A stretch of 64,000 bases of DNA from assembly GCA_032173965.1 (NCBI GenBank), contig JAVUNC010000006.1:20082370-20146369 (forward strand). The letters are read 5' to 3'. Shown here in pieces: positions 1-12,530 of this stretch. Position 1 is the first letter of the stretch; the number at the start of each line of letters is the position of its first letter. The position numbers and the translations under genes were made by a program. The notes beneath the pieces are model-generated. The model had not been told where the DNA came from. It saw nothing but the letters and a program-made list of their open reading frames with translations, and searched no databases. The DNA comes from Sitta carolinensis (Eukaryota; Chordata; Aves; Passeriformes; Sittidae).

Positions 1-11
1 TTCGGAGAAGC

Positions 12-150
12 CCAGAATGGTTTGGGTTGGAAGGGACCTTAAAGTCCATCTTTTGCCATGGGCAGGGGCACTTCCCACTAAACCAGGTTCCTCCAAGCTC
101 TATCCAACCTGGCCTTGGACACTTCCAGGGATGGAAGATGTGGAGCAGCC
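12..150 (+). repeat. CR1 LINE 3' fragment
   Basis: Matches the CR1 tail: ATGGTTTGGGTTGGAAGGGA, a CCATGGGCAGGGGCAC block, then CTTGGACACTTCCAGGGATG. Divergent after that. In PYGL intron 5. Confidence 0.85.
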
Positions 151-321
151 AAATCTGTCCCTCACCCTAGTGTCCATCTCCTCCCCAATTTGCCCCACCA
201 CTGCCTTTTCCATCCCAGCCCAACCTACCCAGCAGAGATTCTGCAGGACTCTGCCAGCCAGGGAGAGCCCCCCAAATGAGGAGACAAGCCTTACAAGGGA
301 CATTCCTGCCCCAGCCCTTAC

Positions 322-453
322 CTGGGTGTCAATCCACTTGGCACCAGAGGCAGAGTGCTCCACCCGGCCGTAGAAGTGCACGGGCAGCATGTACTCAGGA
401 CGGGCCTTCTCCCAGGGGTTGCCATGCCGGAGCCAGTCATCAGCTTCTTCCAC
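322..453 (-). CDS. PYGL: PYGL coding exon 5
   Basis: 132 nt, 44 codons, phase 0 at both ends: acceptor TGGCAG|GTGGAA, donor CAG|GTAAGG. Encodes [16 protein letters not shown], then [17 protein letters not shown] and K-W-I-D-T-Q. The W-L-R-x-G-N-P-W-E block is invariant in the family; the histidine in place of the usual tyrosine after W-L-R is a small departure. The next exon would start with V-L-A-[LM]-P-Y-D and is not in the window. Confidence 0.94.
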
Positions 454-1023
454 CTGCCAGAGGGACCCAGAGCAGTGACAGGGTCGCCCAACCCTGGGGG
501 TGTCCCCACCTGCAGGATGGCTGGGGCAGGATGGCTGGGAAAGGCTCTGGCTGCTCATGGCAAAGGGGAGGTCTAAAAGTTTGGAGGCTCTGAGTCTAAA
601 TCCCTAAACCTGGCTTTTGGCACGGTAGGAGGAGCCTGCAGGCACCACCCTGAACTCTGGGGTGTCTGTGCCTTCCACAGGGATGGGGACAAGCCCAAGG
701 TTTCTCTTAGTGCACTGCTGATGTTGCATTTCCAAACCAGCCTCTTCCACCCCTGCCCCGTGAGGAGCAGGGACACAACAGCCCTCATCCACACTCCAGG
801 CAGCCATGGAGCAGCTCTTGGGGTGGCTGAGCATGGCCACAAGGGATGGGTGCTGTGAGCTTGCACGGGTTTAAAAAGTCAAATTTGTTCACGACAACAC
901 CTGCTAAATTTTAAATCTCACAGCAGCAGCCTCTGAGCTGAGGGGAAGTGTCTGTACACCCCAATCTCAGGGGGAGGGGGTGAGAGTGGGGCTGCAGCTG
1001 TGCCAGGGGACAGTAAAGGCCAC

Positions 1024-1760
1024 CCATCCCCATCCATACCTGCCACCAACCCCATCCCTACCTGCCACCCAGCCCCATCCATACCTGCCACCAACCCCAT
1101 CCATACCTGCCACCATCCCATCCATACCTGCCACCCATACCTGCCCCCCATCCATACCTGCCACCCAGCCCCATCCATACCTGCCACCATCCCCATCCCT
1201 ACCTGCCACCCAGCCCCATCCATACCTGCCACCCAGCCCCATCCATACCTGCCACCCAGCCCATCCATACCTGCCACCATCCCATCCATACCTGCCACCC
1301 ATACCTGCCCCCCATCCATACCTGCCACCCAGCCCCATCCATACCTGCCACCATCCCCATCCATACCTGCCACCATCCCCATCCATACCTGCCCCCCATC
1401 CACACCTGCCACCCATCCCCATCCATACCTGCCCCCCATCCATACCTGCCACCATCCCCATCCCTACCTGCCACCCAGCCCCATCCATACCTGCCACCAA
1501 CCCCATCCATACCTGCCACCATCCCATCCATACCTGCCACCCAGCCCCATCCATACCTGCCACCATCCCATCCATACCTGCCACCCATACCTGCACCCCA
1601 TCCATACCTGCCACCCAGCCCCATCCATACCTGCCACCCAGCCCCATCCATACCTGCCACCATCCCATCCATACCTGCCACCCATACCTGCCCCCCATCC
1701 ATACCTGCCACCCATCCCCATCCATACCTGCCACCCAGCCCCATCCATACCTGCCACCCA
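1024..1760. repeat. 21-23-bp minisatellite copying the PYGL exon 4 splice donor
   Basis: About 36 tandem units. In sense (minus) orientation each unit reads roughly GGTGGCAGGTATGGATGGGG with 21, 22 and 23-bp variants and a shorter hybrid. The unit contains the last nine exon 4 bases (GGG TGG CAG) and the donor GTATGG, so the array starts at the exon-intron boundary itself. At least one unit has a changed donor (GTGTGG, near 1401-1410). All three minus frames stay open for long stretches because of unit composition, not because it is coding. Confidence 0.97.
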
Positions 1761-1854
1761 TCCCGGATTTTCTGGTTGAAGATGCCGTACTCGTAGCGGA
1801 TGCCGTAGCCGTAGGCTGCCAGCCCCAGCGTGGCCATGGAGTCCAGGAAGCAGG
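1751..1854 (-). CDS. PYGL: PYGL coding exon 4, donor embedded in a minisatellite
   Basis: 104 nt. It completes the alanine codon from exon 3 and encodes [20 protein letters not shown], then [19 protein letters not shown] and K-I-R-D-G favour PYGL over PYGM (F-G, S-G-G) and PYGB (F-G, V-N-G). The exon ends ...GGG TGG CAG with donor GTATGG. The last exon bases plus the donor are repeated about 36 times in the adjoining intron (see the 1024-1760 array), so which donor the spliceosome takes is not obvious; exon 5 begins V-E-E-A-D, so only the outermost donor at 1749-1750 gives the conserved W-Q-V-E-E join directly. Confidence 0.93.
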
Positions 1855-2072
1855 CTGCCCAGAGAGAGGAGAGCAGTGAGCTGGGCCCTCCTTGGAGCTC
1901 TGGGAGATGGATCCTTCTCCGTGGGACAGTCACAAACCCCACAGGGACAGGAGCCAAGGCCAGCAGGCACCCAGCACCGTGCTGGACAGGCTGGAGCCTC
2001 CAGGATTTGGTACTTCCCCCAGTGGGTGTAAAGCCCTCAGGGATGTGCCCACCACCTGGGGGTCTCACTCAC
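1855..2072 (-). other. PYGL intron 3, short
   Basis: 218-nt intron between exons 3 and 4. Pyrimidine tract and GGGCAG acceptor on the exon 4 side. Nothing else recognised. Confidence 0.85.
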
Positions 2073-2151
2073 CTGCCAGCCTGCCCAGACCCCCGTTTCC
2101 CAGCCCAGCATCCTCCTCGATTTCCTCCAGCTCTTCCATGTCCAGCCCGAG
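2073..2151 (-). CDS. PYGL: PYGL coding exon 3
   Basis: 79 nt, starting in phase 0 (CTG GGG... read as L-G-L-D-M) and ending one base into a codon. Encodes L-G-L-D-M-E-E-L-E-E-I-E-E-D-A-G-L-G-N-G-G, then L-G-R-L-A. The G-L-G-N-G-G-L-G-R-L-A part is the glycine-rich loop near the active site of all glycogen phosphorylases. Acceptor CTGTAG and donor G|GTGAGT fit. The split alanine codon is completed by exon 4, which confirms the join. Confidence 0.94.
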
Positions 2152-3413
2152 CTACAGATGGGAAGAAGGAGAAGGGCTGGAGACTGACAGGGTGCTCAGT
2201 CCCACAGAGGGGAGGCATTGTTGACACACACTCCCTTGCAGGTGGGCTCCAAAAGGGCTGGAAAGGCACCCAATTCCACAACACCTATCTCTGCACTGAG
2301 GTTTGAACCCAAAGCAGCTGCTCTCCTCCTCAACTGTGTCTCTGTGCCACAGCAAGGGCCATCTCCTGTGTTTAAAGTCACTCTACCAGGCTTGACAAGG
2401 GACATTCCCACCCTTGACCTCACCACGGGCAACATCTGGGGGTGGGGGGGGACACCAAACTACAACCAGGGTGCTGCCCTTGGGGTTCCAGACACTTCCA
2501 AAGGCTCAGAGAGCTTATTCCCTGTTCCCTCTCTTCATGGCTGCAGTCCTGCAGGGGCAGGCACCAGGTTCCTGTTCCCCAGCAGCCCTCTATTCCTTGA
2601 GGCAGGCATCCAGGTGGAATATTCCTGCACCCCTATTCCCTGGGGGAAGGCACCTGGGCGCCATCCTCCTACTCCCCCAGCACCCCAATCCCTTGGGGAC
2701 ATGATCCAAGCTCTGTGTTCCTGCTCCCTCAGCACCTCCATGCTCTGGAACAGGCACCCAGGTGCCCTTCCTGCCAGCTACAGGTGTCACCCTTTAGGGC
2801 AAGAAGCATCTACACCCCTTTTCCAGGGAAATTTAAATTTTCCAGCCCAGGATGCTGTAGGAGGAAGTGGTTTTGCCTATGCAAAACTCCTTGGGGAGCT
2901 CAGTTGGAGAACCTTTGGTCCATTGCCCTGCCCTGATGTCCCCTGGTCCCAGCAAGTGGGGATAAAAAATTTAACAACCCCCCCCTCCCTAAAAATAAGT
3001 TCCTCTCCTTTGAAATGTTTGCACAAAAGCTGTTCCTGCTCTTGTGCAATCACCCCGGCCACATCTGATGACATTGAACACAAGAGGTGCCAGGGTGGGG
3101 ACAACAGGAGCCACCCAAAACCCCTTCGATAACCCCAGTTCCACCTGGTGCCAGCACCCAGCTGGGCTTAATTCCAGCTTTTATTCCTCCCTGCCACTGA
3201 TCAGGGATATGAACAGCCTCATCCATAGAACTGCCAGGACACAGGATCCTGCTGCATCCCCAGAACACAGCTCAGGCCTTGCAAGGGCAGCCTTTATTCC
3301 CTACATCATCCCCTGTGGCTCAGGGAGCAGTGGAGCAAAACATGGACATTCCCAGGAGCTGGAAAACACAGATCCCTCCCAGGCCAGGTCCTCAGCCCTC
3401 GTGGGATGCTCAC
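2152..3413 (-). other. PYGL intron 2, no gene seen
   Basis: About 1.26 kb of intron with simple pyrimidine-rich stretches. I see no CR1 piece of useful length and no conserved coding block. Confidence 0.7.
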
Positions 3414-3515
3414 CTGGTAGACGGCCTCGTCACAGGCGTTCTGCAGCCCCAGGTTAATCATCGTGTTCTGCAGCGTCCGCCCCATGTAGAATTCCAGGGA
3501 GAGGTAATAAATCCT
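3414..3515 (-). CDS. PYGL: PYGL coding exon 2
   Basis: 102 nt, 34 codons, phase 0 at both ends. Acceptor TTCCAG|AGG and donor CAG|GTGAGC are close to consensus. It encodes [18 protein letters not shown], the most conserved N-terminal block of glycogen phosphorylases, then [14 protein letters not shown]. The block lies in the catalytic N-terminal domain. The flanking introns (3415-nt side toward exon 3 and about 1.46 kb toward exon 1) carry no recognised gene. Confidence 0.95.
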
Positions 3516-4589
3516 CTGGAAGAGAAAATCACCCCGTGGTCACCTTTCCCAGGGCTGGAGGAGGCTCCCCTGCACTCCAGAGGCTGCTATGGGGTGATAT
3601 CTCAGAAAAACGGGAAAAAAACCCCGCAGCTCTCATCAGAGCAGGGTGGTTTGCGCCAGGAATTTCAGGGTGGTGTCTCCTGGGTGGCCCTGCAGCCCCT
3701 GCCCTGCTCTCCTGCTCTTTCCCAAACCGGGATGAGGATGTTTGATTTGGACAAGCCCCGTTGTCCTGTCCCAGGGCGGGGACAGCTCCAGGACGGTCAC
3801 CCCACGCACGCCGGTGGCAGCGCTAAGTTAAACTTTAAAGAGGAGCCGGTCCCTGATGTCACTCCGGGCTGCAAAGCCACCGGAAAACCGAGCGAGCTGC
3901 CGGGGCCAGGCGGTGGCTGTGGGGACATGGGGCTTCCTCTGCTGTCCCCTCGCAGGAGGGGACACTGCCGCTGACACCGCCGGCCTTGTGTAAGCCGAGC
4001 CCCCCGGCGTCAGCACCGGCAGGTTTTAAGGAAGGATTTAGGCTGGGGGAAGTCGCTGACTCGACAGGTTTCCCCAGGATCTGCGCGGGGTCGGGAATGG
4101 AGGTGGGAGAGAATCCTGGAGCCCTAAAACGGTTTGGGGTTGGGAGGGACCACAGAAACCGTCTCGTTCCAACGCTCCTGCCACGGGCAGGATGTGCTGG
4201 GCAGGATCCATTGGGATTTACTGGTTGGACTCCAGCAGAGCTGGGAGCAGCGACTCCAGGCAGGCAGCAGCCAGCTCGGGGGAGTCCCAGCTCCCAACCC
4301 TGCAAGAGGCTCCTTTCCCTCACCCCTACGCAACACGGGGGAGCGCTGAGCTATCGCGGCTGGCACGGTCCCAGCGAGGTGTTGGCAAGGGAGGAAATTG
4401 ATGCCGACAGGGACATCCAGGTGTCAGGAGGGGGATTAGGGCTTAATCCCCCCGCGGCAGAGCCCGGGGCAAGCCAGCGGGACGAGCAGCAGCACAGCAA
4501 CTCCTGCACAAACCGGATCTCTCACGCTTGGCATCACTTGTGTTAAAACAAGACCTGTTTGCGGTTGGTTTCGGGTGCCTTTAAGCCTT

Positions 4590-5424
4590 TCCAATAATTC
4601 CCCCGGGAAGGCTTTGGAGTTGCTTTTGGTAGACAGCACCCACGCCGGCGCCGCGGGACAACAAACGGCGTTCCCATGCCCTGCACCCCGCTGCCGGCCA
4701 AGCCGCGCTCTGTTTGTTTTGCAGAGCAAAGGACAGTGGCCTCGCTCGGTAAAGTCCAGTCCCTCCTCTCGGAAAAGTTACCGGAACAGCCCTAAATCCA
4801 CGAAAAACCGAGCGTCGCCAATCCCTCTATCCCAGCGCGGAGGGAGGGCTCACATCCACGGGGTTCCCATGGTTCCCACCCCAGCCACAAAGCCGGGACC
4901 CACCGTGGGGGGAAGGGGGGGTTCCCAGCACCCCGCCCCGCTCGGAGGGGGCTTCCCCCCGTATCCCACCGCTCCCACCTTGGGATCCTTCTCGTAGTAG
5001 TACTGCTGGGTGCGGATCCAGCGCCCCACCAGGTGGTCCCGCACGGTGTGGGCCAGGGCGAAGTAGTAATCGCGTGGCGTGGCCACATTGCGGTCCTTGA
5101 CCAGGGTGAAGTGCAGGTGCCGGTTGAAGCCCCGCTTCAGCTCGGCCACGCTCTCTGCGCCCACGATGCCGCGGATGCTGATCTGCTTCCGCCGCTCCTG
5201 GTCCGACAGCGGCCGCGACATCGCGGCGGGGCTGCGGGGACACGGGGAGGGAGCGAGCGAGGGAGGGAGGGGGGACACGGACACACGGGCTGGGCTCCGG
5301 CGCCGCGTTCCGCCTCCGCCCCGCGCTGGCACCGCCCCGGCAGGGGACGGGATGGGGACGGCGGTGGGGACGGGCCCCGCGAAGGGCCGCCCACGCGTGG
5401 GGCGGGAGCGACGGCCGCCAGCGG
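4590..5424 (-). promoter_or_regulatory. PYGL CpG-rich promoter and 5'UTR region
   Basis: CpG dense from about 4650 through exon 1 and up to the start of the 5425 array. Upstream of the ATG there are GC boxes at 5316-5322, 5332-5338 and 5399-5406 (core GGGCGG on one strand or the other), of the kind bound by Sp1/KLF factors. No TATA box is apparent, so several start sites are likely. The transcription start cannot be placed from sequence alone; the 5'UTR probably begins within about 200 bp of the ATG. Confidence 0.6.
4979..5221 (-). CDS. PYGL: PYGL coding exon 1 (start codon, Ser15 phosphosite)
   Basis: 243 nt, 81 codons, from ATG (5221-5219) to K81 with donor GTGGGA. The ATG is chosen because the protein begins [18 protein letters not shown], the family start. 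Ser15 (Ser14 in mature numbering) sits in R-R-K-Q-I-S-I-R, the phosphorylase kinase site that switches the enzyme on. Residues 34-48 (F-N-R-H-L-H-F then V-K-D-R-N-V-A-T) and the R-T-Q-Q-Y-Y-Y segment at 70-76 form the AMP/activation interface known from rabbit phosphorylase. Length equals the usual first coding exon of the family. The exon lies in a CpG-rich segment typical of a promoter-linked first exon. Confidence 0.95.
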
Positions 5425-6600
5425 GGGGACACAGGGGGGACCCCGGGGATGGACACAGGGGGTGCCAAGGGGGGATCCCGGGGATGGACAGAGGGGGGAC
5501 CCCGGGGATGGACACAGAGGGTGCCAAGGGGGGATCCCGGGGATGGACACAGGGGGGACCCCGGGGATGGACAGAGAGGGGTGCAAAGGGGGGAATCCCG
5601 GGGATGCTCAGAGGGGGTGCAAAGGGGGGATCCCGGGGATGGATACAAGATGGTGCAAAGGGGGGATCCCGGGGATGAACGCAGGGGGGACCCCGGGGAT
5701 GGACAGAGCGGGGTGCCAAGGGGGGATCCCGGGGATGGACAGAGCGGGGACCCCGGGGATGGGCACAGGGGGGTGCCAAGGGGGGATCCCGGGGATGGAC
5801 ACAGGGGGGTGCCACGGGGGGATCCCGGGGATGGACAGAGAGGGGTGCAAAGGGGGGGATCCCGGGGATGGATAGAAGATGGTGCAAAGGGGGGACCCCG
5901 GGGATGAACGCAGGGGGGATCCCGGGGATGGACACAGGGGGTGCGAAGGGGGGATCCCGGGGATGGACACAGGGGGGTGCCAAGGGGGTCCCCGGGGATG
6001 GACAGAGCAGGGTGCAAAGGGGGGAATCCCGAGGATGGATAGATTGGGGTGCAAAGGGGGGAATCCCGGGGATGGATAGAGGGGGGTCCAAAGGGGGGAA
6101 TCCCGGGGATGGATAGATTGGGGTGCAAAGGGGGGAATCCCGGGGATGGATAGATTGGGGTGCAAAGGGGGGAATCCCGGGGATGGATAGATTGGGGTGC
6201 AAAGGGGGGAATCCCGGGGGTGGACACAGGGGGTGCGAAGGGGGGAAACCAGGGGATGGACAGAATAGGGGTGCAAAGGGGGGAATCCCGGGGATGCTCG
6301 GAGGGAAGCGCAAAGGGGGGGACTCCAGGAACGTGTCCCAGGGCCCGCCCCTTGGCTGGGTCACGGAGGGGGGTGCAAAGGGGGGACCCCGACGGTCACA
6401 GAGGAGCGTGCGAAGGGAGGGGGACCCCGGGTTTGGACAGAGGGGTGTGCAAAAGACAGGAAGAACTCTCAGAGGCACGGAGGGAACTGCAAAGGTGTGT
6501 GGGGGATCCTGGGGAGGTCTCAGAGTGATGCGCAAAAGGGGGACCGTGGGGGGCACGGAGGGCTGTGCAAACGGGGGGACTGCGGGCTGGTGCAGAGGAG
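5425..6600. repeat. G-rich ~37-bp minisatellite upstream of PYGL
   Basis: About 25 well-kept units to about 6330, then decaying units to about 6600. A typical plus-strand unit is GGGATCCCGGGGATGGACAC plus a G-run and a GTGCCAAG or GTGCAAAG block. Nearly every unit has a CCCGGG core and two or three runs of four to six G. The array begins only about 200 bp upstream of the PYGL start codon. Long open frames across it (glycine/proline-rich) are repeat artefacts. Confidence 0.95.
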
Positions 6601-7264
6601 GGGGCGGGGGGCCGGGGCTGAGCCGGAGACCCCCGGGCGGAGCGGAGCGGCCGCGGGCACCCACGCTACCCCCGCAGCGCCCGCCCCACGCCGGGCCCGC
6701 CCGCGGGACTGCCGCTCTCGGAGCACGTACAGGGAAGGTCCTTCCCCCCGGGCCCGGAGGGAAAACCCGGAAAGTGTCGTGGTGCGTCCCCCCGTGTCAC
6801 GGTCCCATCCCTGTGTTACGCTCCTCTCCCCGTGTCACGTCCCATCGCTGCCCCCGCAGCATTTCCCGGCCCCCTCCCTTTCCCCCGTCTCCTCACTGTT
6901 CTCTGCCTGCCCGCAATCCCTCTGGAAATGGCGTGGGATCTCTTCCCCGCCGGCTCCGGGCTCCTCCCCGCTGCCTCCCGCACCGTGGCTGCCCGCACTG
7001 CACTGCCCTGCCCTGCCCGCAGGACCCTGCCCTGCCTCCGGTTCCTCCCAAGGGCAAAAAAATCCGATATGAGCTTCCAACGCAACACTTTCTCCTCCCT
7101 CTTCTCCTTATCGTCCTCCTCCTCGTCCAGCCGTGGCTCCGCGGGCTTTCCAGGCTGTTTTCCCTGGCCTGGGCTCATCCCCAGCAGGGTGGGCAGCAAG
7201 GCAAGGAAATGGGATTCTGCCCCTCTGCCCTGCTCAGGGGACACCCCACCTGCAGTGCTGGGGT
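6601..7264. other. GC-rich intergenic segment, no gene seen
   Basis: Between PYGL and the TRIM9 3' end. CpG content is high to about 7000 and falls after that. I find no conserved coding block or RNA gene. Confidence 0.6.
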
Positions 7265-7535
7265 CCCACAGCAGAAGGATGTGGAGCTGCTGGAGTGAGT
7301 CCAGAGGAGGCCATGGAGATGCTCCAGGGACTGGAGCCCCTCTGCTCTGGAGCCAAGGCTGGGAGTGTTCACCTGGCAGGTGAAGGCTCCAGGGAGACCT
7401 TAGACTCCCTTCCAGGGTTTAAAGGGGCTCCAGGAGAGCTGGAGAGGAACTTTGAACAAAGATCTGGAGTGACAAGATGGGGAAACAGCTTCCCAGTGCC
7501 AGAGGGCAGGGTTAGATTAGATTAGATCCATGCAC
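7265..7535 (-). repeat. CR1 fragment, reversed
   Basis: Reverse-oriented CR1 (GATGTGGAGCTGCTGGAGTG, then GGCTCCAGGAGAGCTGGAGA). It abuts a forward copy at 7560, giving a head-to-head pair. Confidence 0.75.
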
Positions 7536-7559
7536 AGGCTTCCACCCAGAGAGCAGAAG

Positions 7560-7870
7560 AATCACAAATTCATGGAATGATTTGGATTGGAAAGGAGCTT
7601 AAAGGTCATCCAGTTCCACGTCTCTGCCATGGCAGGGACACCTTCCACTGTGCCAGGTTGCTCCAAGCCCTGTCCAGCCTGGCTTGGGACACTTCCAGGA
7701 ATGGGGCAGCGACAGGGTAACCTGTGCCAGGGCCTCACCACCCTCACAGGGAGGAATTTCTTCCCAATACCTCTTCTAAATGTCCCCTCTGTCAGTGTTA
7801 AACCATTCCCCCTTGTCCCATTGCCACAGATGCTCTGGCCCTGGGCTGTTCCCTGTGCTGTACACGACTT
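7560..7870 (+). repeat. CR1 LINE 3' fragment
   Basis: Near-complete CR1 tail from the TGGAATGATTTGGATTGGAA block through the GGACACCTTCCACTG and CCTGTGCCAGGGCCTCACCA blocks to TTGTCCCATTGCCACAGATG. Confidence 0.9.
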
Positions 7871-8224
7871 ACAGGCTGGTTTTACATGCTGCAGGGAAGA
7901 TGCAGTTTCCTGTATCTTCGGTGTTCTGGGCACATTCCCACTCTCGAAGGAACAAGCATCCTTCTGAGATGCACTTCATGCATTAGCATTTTCTTCTTTA
8001 GCCCTGGACTCGAGCCTGTGATGAGCTCAGAGGCTGCACATTGAAAACCTCTCCTGAGTCACTCTGGGCAAACAGAGCAGGCACTGATATCCCAGCAGCG
8101 AGTCCTTCTCACGGCCCTGGGAGAACTGTCCATGCCGTTCCCTTGGAAATGGCTCCCCCTCCACTGAGCCCTTAGCATTTTACCTTTATCTCATCTCCCT
8201 GGGGAGATGGCGCTCTGTACCCAG

Positions 8225-8455
8225 CCTTGGTCACTCCTTCCAGGGATCCAAGGGCAGCCACAGCTCCTCTGGGCAACCTGTGCCAGGGTCCCACCACCCT
8301 CCCAGCCAAGAATTCCTCCTTCAAGCGGCTTCCATGCTCCTCTCCAGGGCCTCCCCACGCTAACAGCCGAGAATTCCTCCTTCAAGCGGCTTCCCCGGCC
8401 CCCTCCCTCCCACTGACTGAGTCCTGTCCGTTCCCTGCTCCTGTCTCTGGACAAG
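8225..8455 (+). repeat. CR1 fragment with a 62-bp internal duplication
   Basis: CR1 middle part (GGGCAGCCACAGCTCCTCTG, CCTGTGCCAGGGTCCCACCA). The stretch AATTCCTCCTTCAAGCGGCT occurs twice, at about 8310 and 8371, marking a local duplication. Confidence 0.75.
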
Positions 8456-8529
8456 GACGGTGAGGGATGTGCACCAGGGAGGGACGAGATGGGAAGTGAA
8501 GCACAGAGATGCTCTGGAAGCTCTGCCCT

Positions 8530-10107
8530 TCTCTCGTAAAAGTCCTTTATTAGAACGGCAAACATGACACTTCTCGTCAGTACAGCGGCTGTGTGCGGCT
8601 ACCATCGCGCAACGGGGGGGGGGGACGACGTCTTACGATCACTGGGACTCTAAGAAGCACCATGAACACCCTAAAGAACGGGGGGTGACGGCTGAGAGAG
8701 GAGCCCCGGGTGAGCCGGCCACGGGGGCTCCTCAGGAATCCACCCGGGAGCTGCCCGGCGTTGTCCCGCAACACGGCTCTCCGGCAGCTGGGAGGAACTC
8801 CTGCGTGGGAGTCAACGAGAGATAGCACCCAAATCCAATAAATTAGGAAAACTTAATGCTAGAGCAACAAGGGAATGAACGGGGCTGTCCTAGAGGAGGG
8901 CACGCTGGGAGGGAATGGGCTATTTACACTTGTCTTTCTGCCGGGCCGGCGCTCCCGTGGCATCCCACGCGGAGCCGGGAGCGATCCCGCCGCCCGTGCC
9001 GGCTGCGCAGGGAGCGCGGAGCGGAGCCGGGGCACACGGGCATGCAGGAGCTCCCGGCTCGGCCACGGAGCTGGCACCGTGCCTCTCCCGCCTCTGAATT
9101 ACCAGAAAGTCAAGCAGGGGATGGAGGCCGACGGGAACTGCTGCCGGCAGCAGGCGCGTATTCCTGAGTGCGTGGCAGGGCTGTGGGCAGCTCTCTCCTT
9201 CCTCCCCATCCCATCCCCACCCCCGGGCTCTCTGTCAGACCCTCACTGCAGAATGGGTTCTCCGGTGATTGGAAGGACACTATCAGTTGAATTTAAGGCT
9301 AGGCTTTATATGGCAACTATAAAAAAATAAACACTAATCTCCCAAGAGCCGGGCAAGGGCTCTCCGGTCTATGGCTGTGGTGCGTGTGCTGGCACCCGCA
9401 GGTGTGGGGGGCGTCCCTGGAGAGCCCCCCGTGGGCATTCGGCACCCGACCGAGGGCTGCCAGCACCCGGAGCCCCTGGGGACAGGACGGCCACCCCCCT
9501 GCCCCGCAGAGACGCCCCCGGGGGACACGGGACAGAGTGGGGTGTTTTGGTAAGGACATGGAGACTGACTGGTAATCCAGGACCCACCTCTACACATGAC
9601 CGAGGGTGCTCTGCAAGAAAGGCCACGGGGGAGAGAAAAGAATCCTGCAAAGTAACCAGGCTGGCGTGGGCAGAAGCGTTCCCGTGGTGGGGTCCCTCCG
9701 GCTGGCCCCACGGGAGGGGAAAGCGAGACGCGACTGCCCTCCCCCCTCCCCCGAGAAAAAAAAAAAAAACAAAAAACCACCCCTAACTCAAATCAGGAAA
9801 ACCAAACCTAAAAGCGGACACAGGAGAACAGCTCAGGCTACCTAGGTACTTCATCAGGCAAAGAGAGCTAAAGAGCGAAGCGCACACACACAGGACAGCG
9901 CGGAGGCCGGAGAGCGCAGCGGCCGAAAGCCAGGACCGTCCTTCCCCATCTGCTCCCCGGCCAGGGGCCGAGCGGGCACCCACGGCCGAGCAGGCACCTG
10001 GCAGCCGGGCAGGGAGCCAGCGGCTGGGCAGGCTGGCCTTGTCCTGCAGCAGGGAACGGGCTGGCTCCTCTCGCCCCGAGAAGAGGCAGCCGGCTCCGGG
10101 AGCGTCC
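8530..10107 (-). other. TRIM9: TRIM9 3'UTR
   Basis: From the stop codon to about 20 nt past the only well-placed minus-strand AATAAA (8546-8551), about 1.58 kb. It contains CpG-rich stretches (8930-9080, 9890-10110), an A-run (about 9756-9769 on plus), and a G-run at about 8613-8622. No CR1 piece is seen inside it, unlike the DNA just past its end, which supports the boundary. Confidence 0.6.
8546..8551 (-). terminator. TRIM9 polyadenylation signal AATAAA
   Basis: Plus-strand TTTATT, minus AATAAA, in the context TTCTAATAAAGGAC. Cleavage would fall near 8520-8535. It is the first canonical signal after the repeat-free 3'UTR. Confidence 0.55.
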
Positions 10108-10170
10108 TCAGGGCATGGCCGAGCGCGAAGCGTAGAACTCGGGGACGGGCAGCCCGGTGTGCAGCGTCAC
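10108..10170 (-). CDS. TRIM9: TRIM9 last coding exon (SPRY end and stop)
   Basis: 63 nt: 20 codons and TGA at 10110-10108; acceptor TTGCAG|GTG. Encodes V-T-L-H-T-G-L-P-V-P-E-F-Y-A-S-R-S-A-M-P. Mammalian TRIM9 ends in a very similar L-P-V-P-D-F-Y tail. The extreme C-terminus (A-S-R-S-A-M-P) differs slightly. The exon continues as the 3'UTR. Confidence 0.95.
   Translation of the reverse strand: MTLHTGLPVPEFYASRSAMP

Positions 10171-12530
<2,360 letters not shown>

Larger units (their letters stand above)
1..5221 (-). other. PYGL: PYGL gene, 5' part (coding exons 1-5)
   Basis: Five exons on the minus strand join in frame to 220 codons of a glycogen phosphorylase N-terminal half; the remaining exons must lie before position 1. 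The enzyme is a cytosolic, PLP-dependent homodimer that cuts terminal alpha-1,4 glucose from glycogen as glucose-1-phosphate. The paralogue call rests on the I-S-I-R-G-I-V-G stretch after the phosphorylation site, the K-I-R-D-G-W-Q stretch in exon 4 and the adjacent TRIM9 gene on the same strand, which is the human 14q22 order. PYGM or PYGB remain possible from sequence alone since the three are very similar here. Confidence 0.87.

Noticed and set aside
918..2068. Several long open frames (up to about 290 codons) rich in Gly, Trp, Pro and His
   Set aside because: They are the PYGL exon 4 array read in all frames; period and composition explain them.
1..5221. PYGM or PYGB instead of PYGL
   Set aside because: The S-R-P-L start is also seen in PYGM and parts of exon 5 resemble PYGB, but [15 protein letters not shown] and the TRIM9 neighbour favour PYGL. 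Not fully excluded.
4827..6664. Open frames of 466 and 604 codons rich in Pro/Ser and a Gly-rich set on the other strand
   Set aside because: They follow the 37-bp array upstream of PYGL. Only the last 81 codons (from 5221) are real coding sequence.
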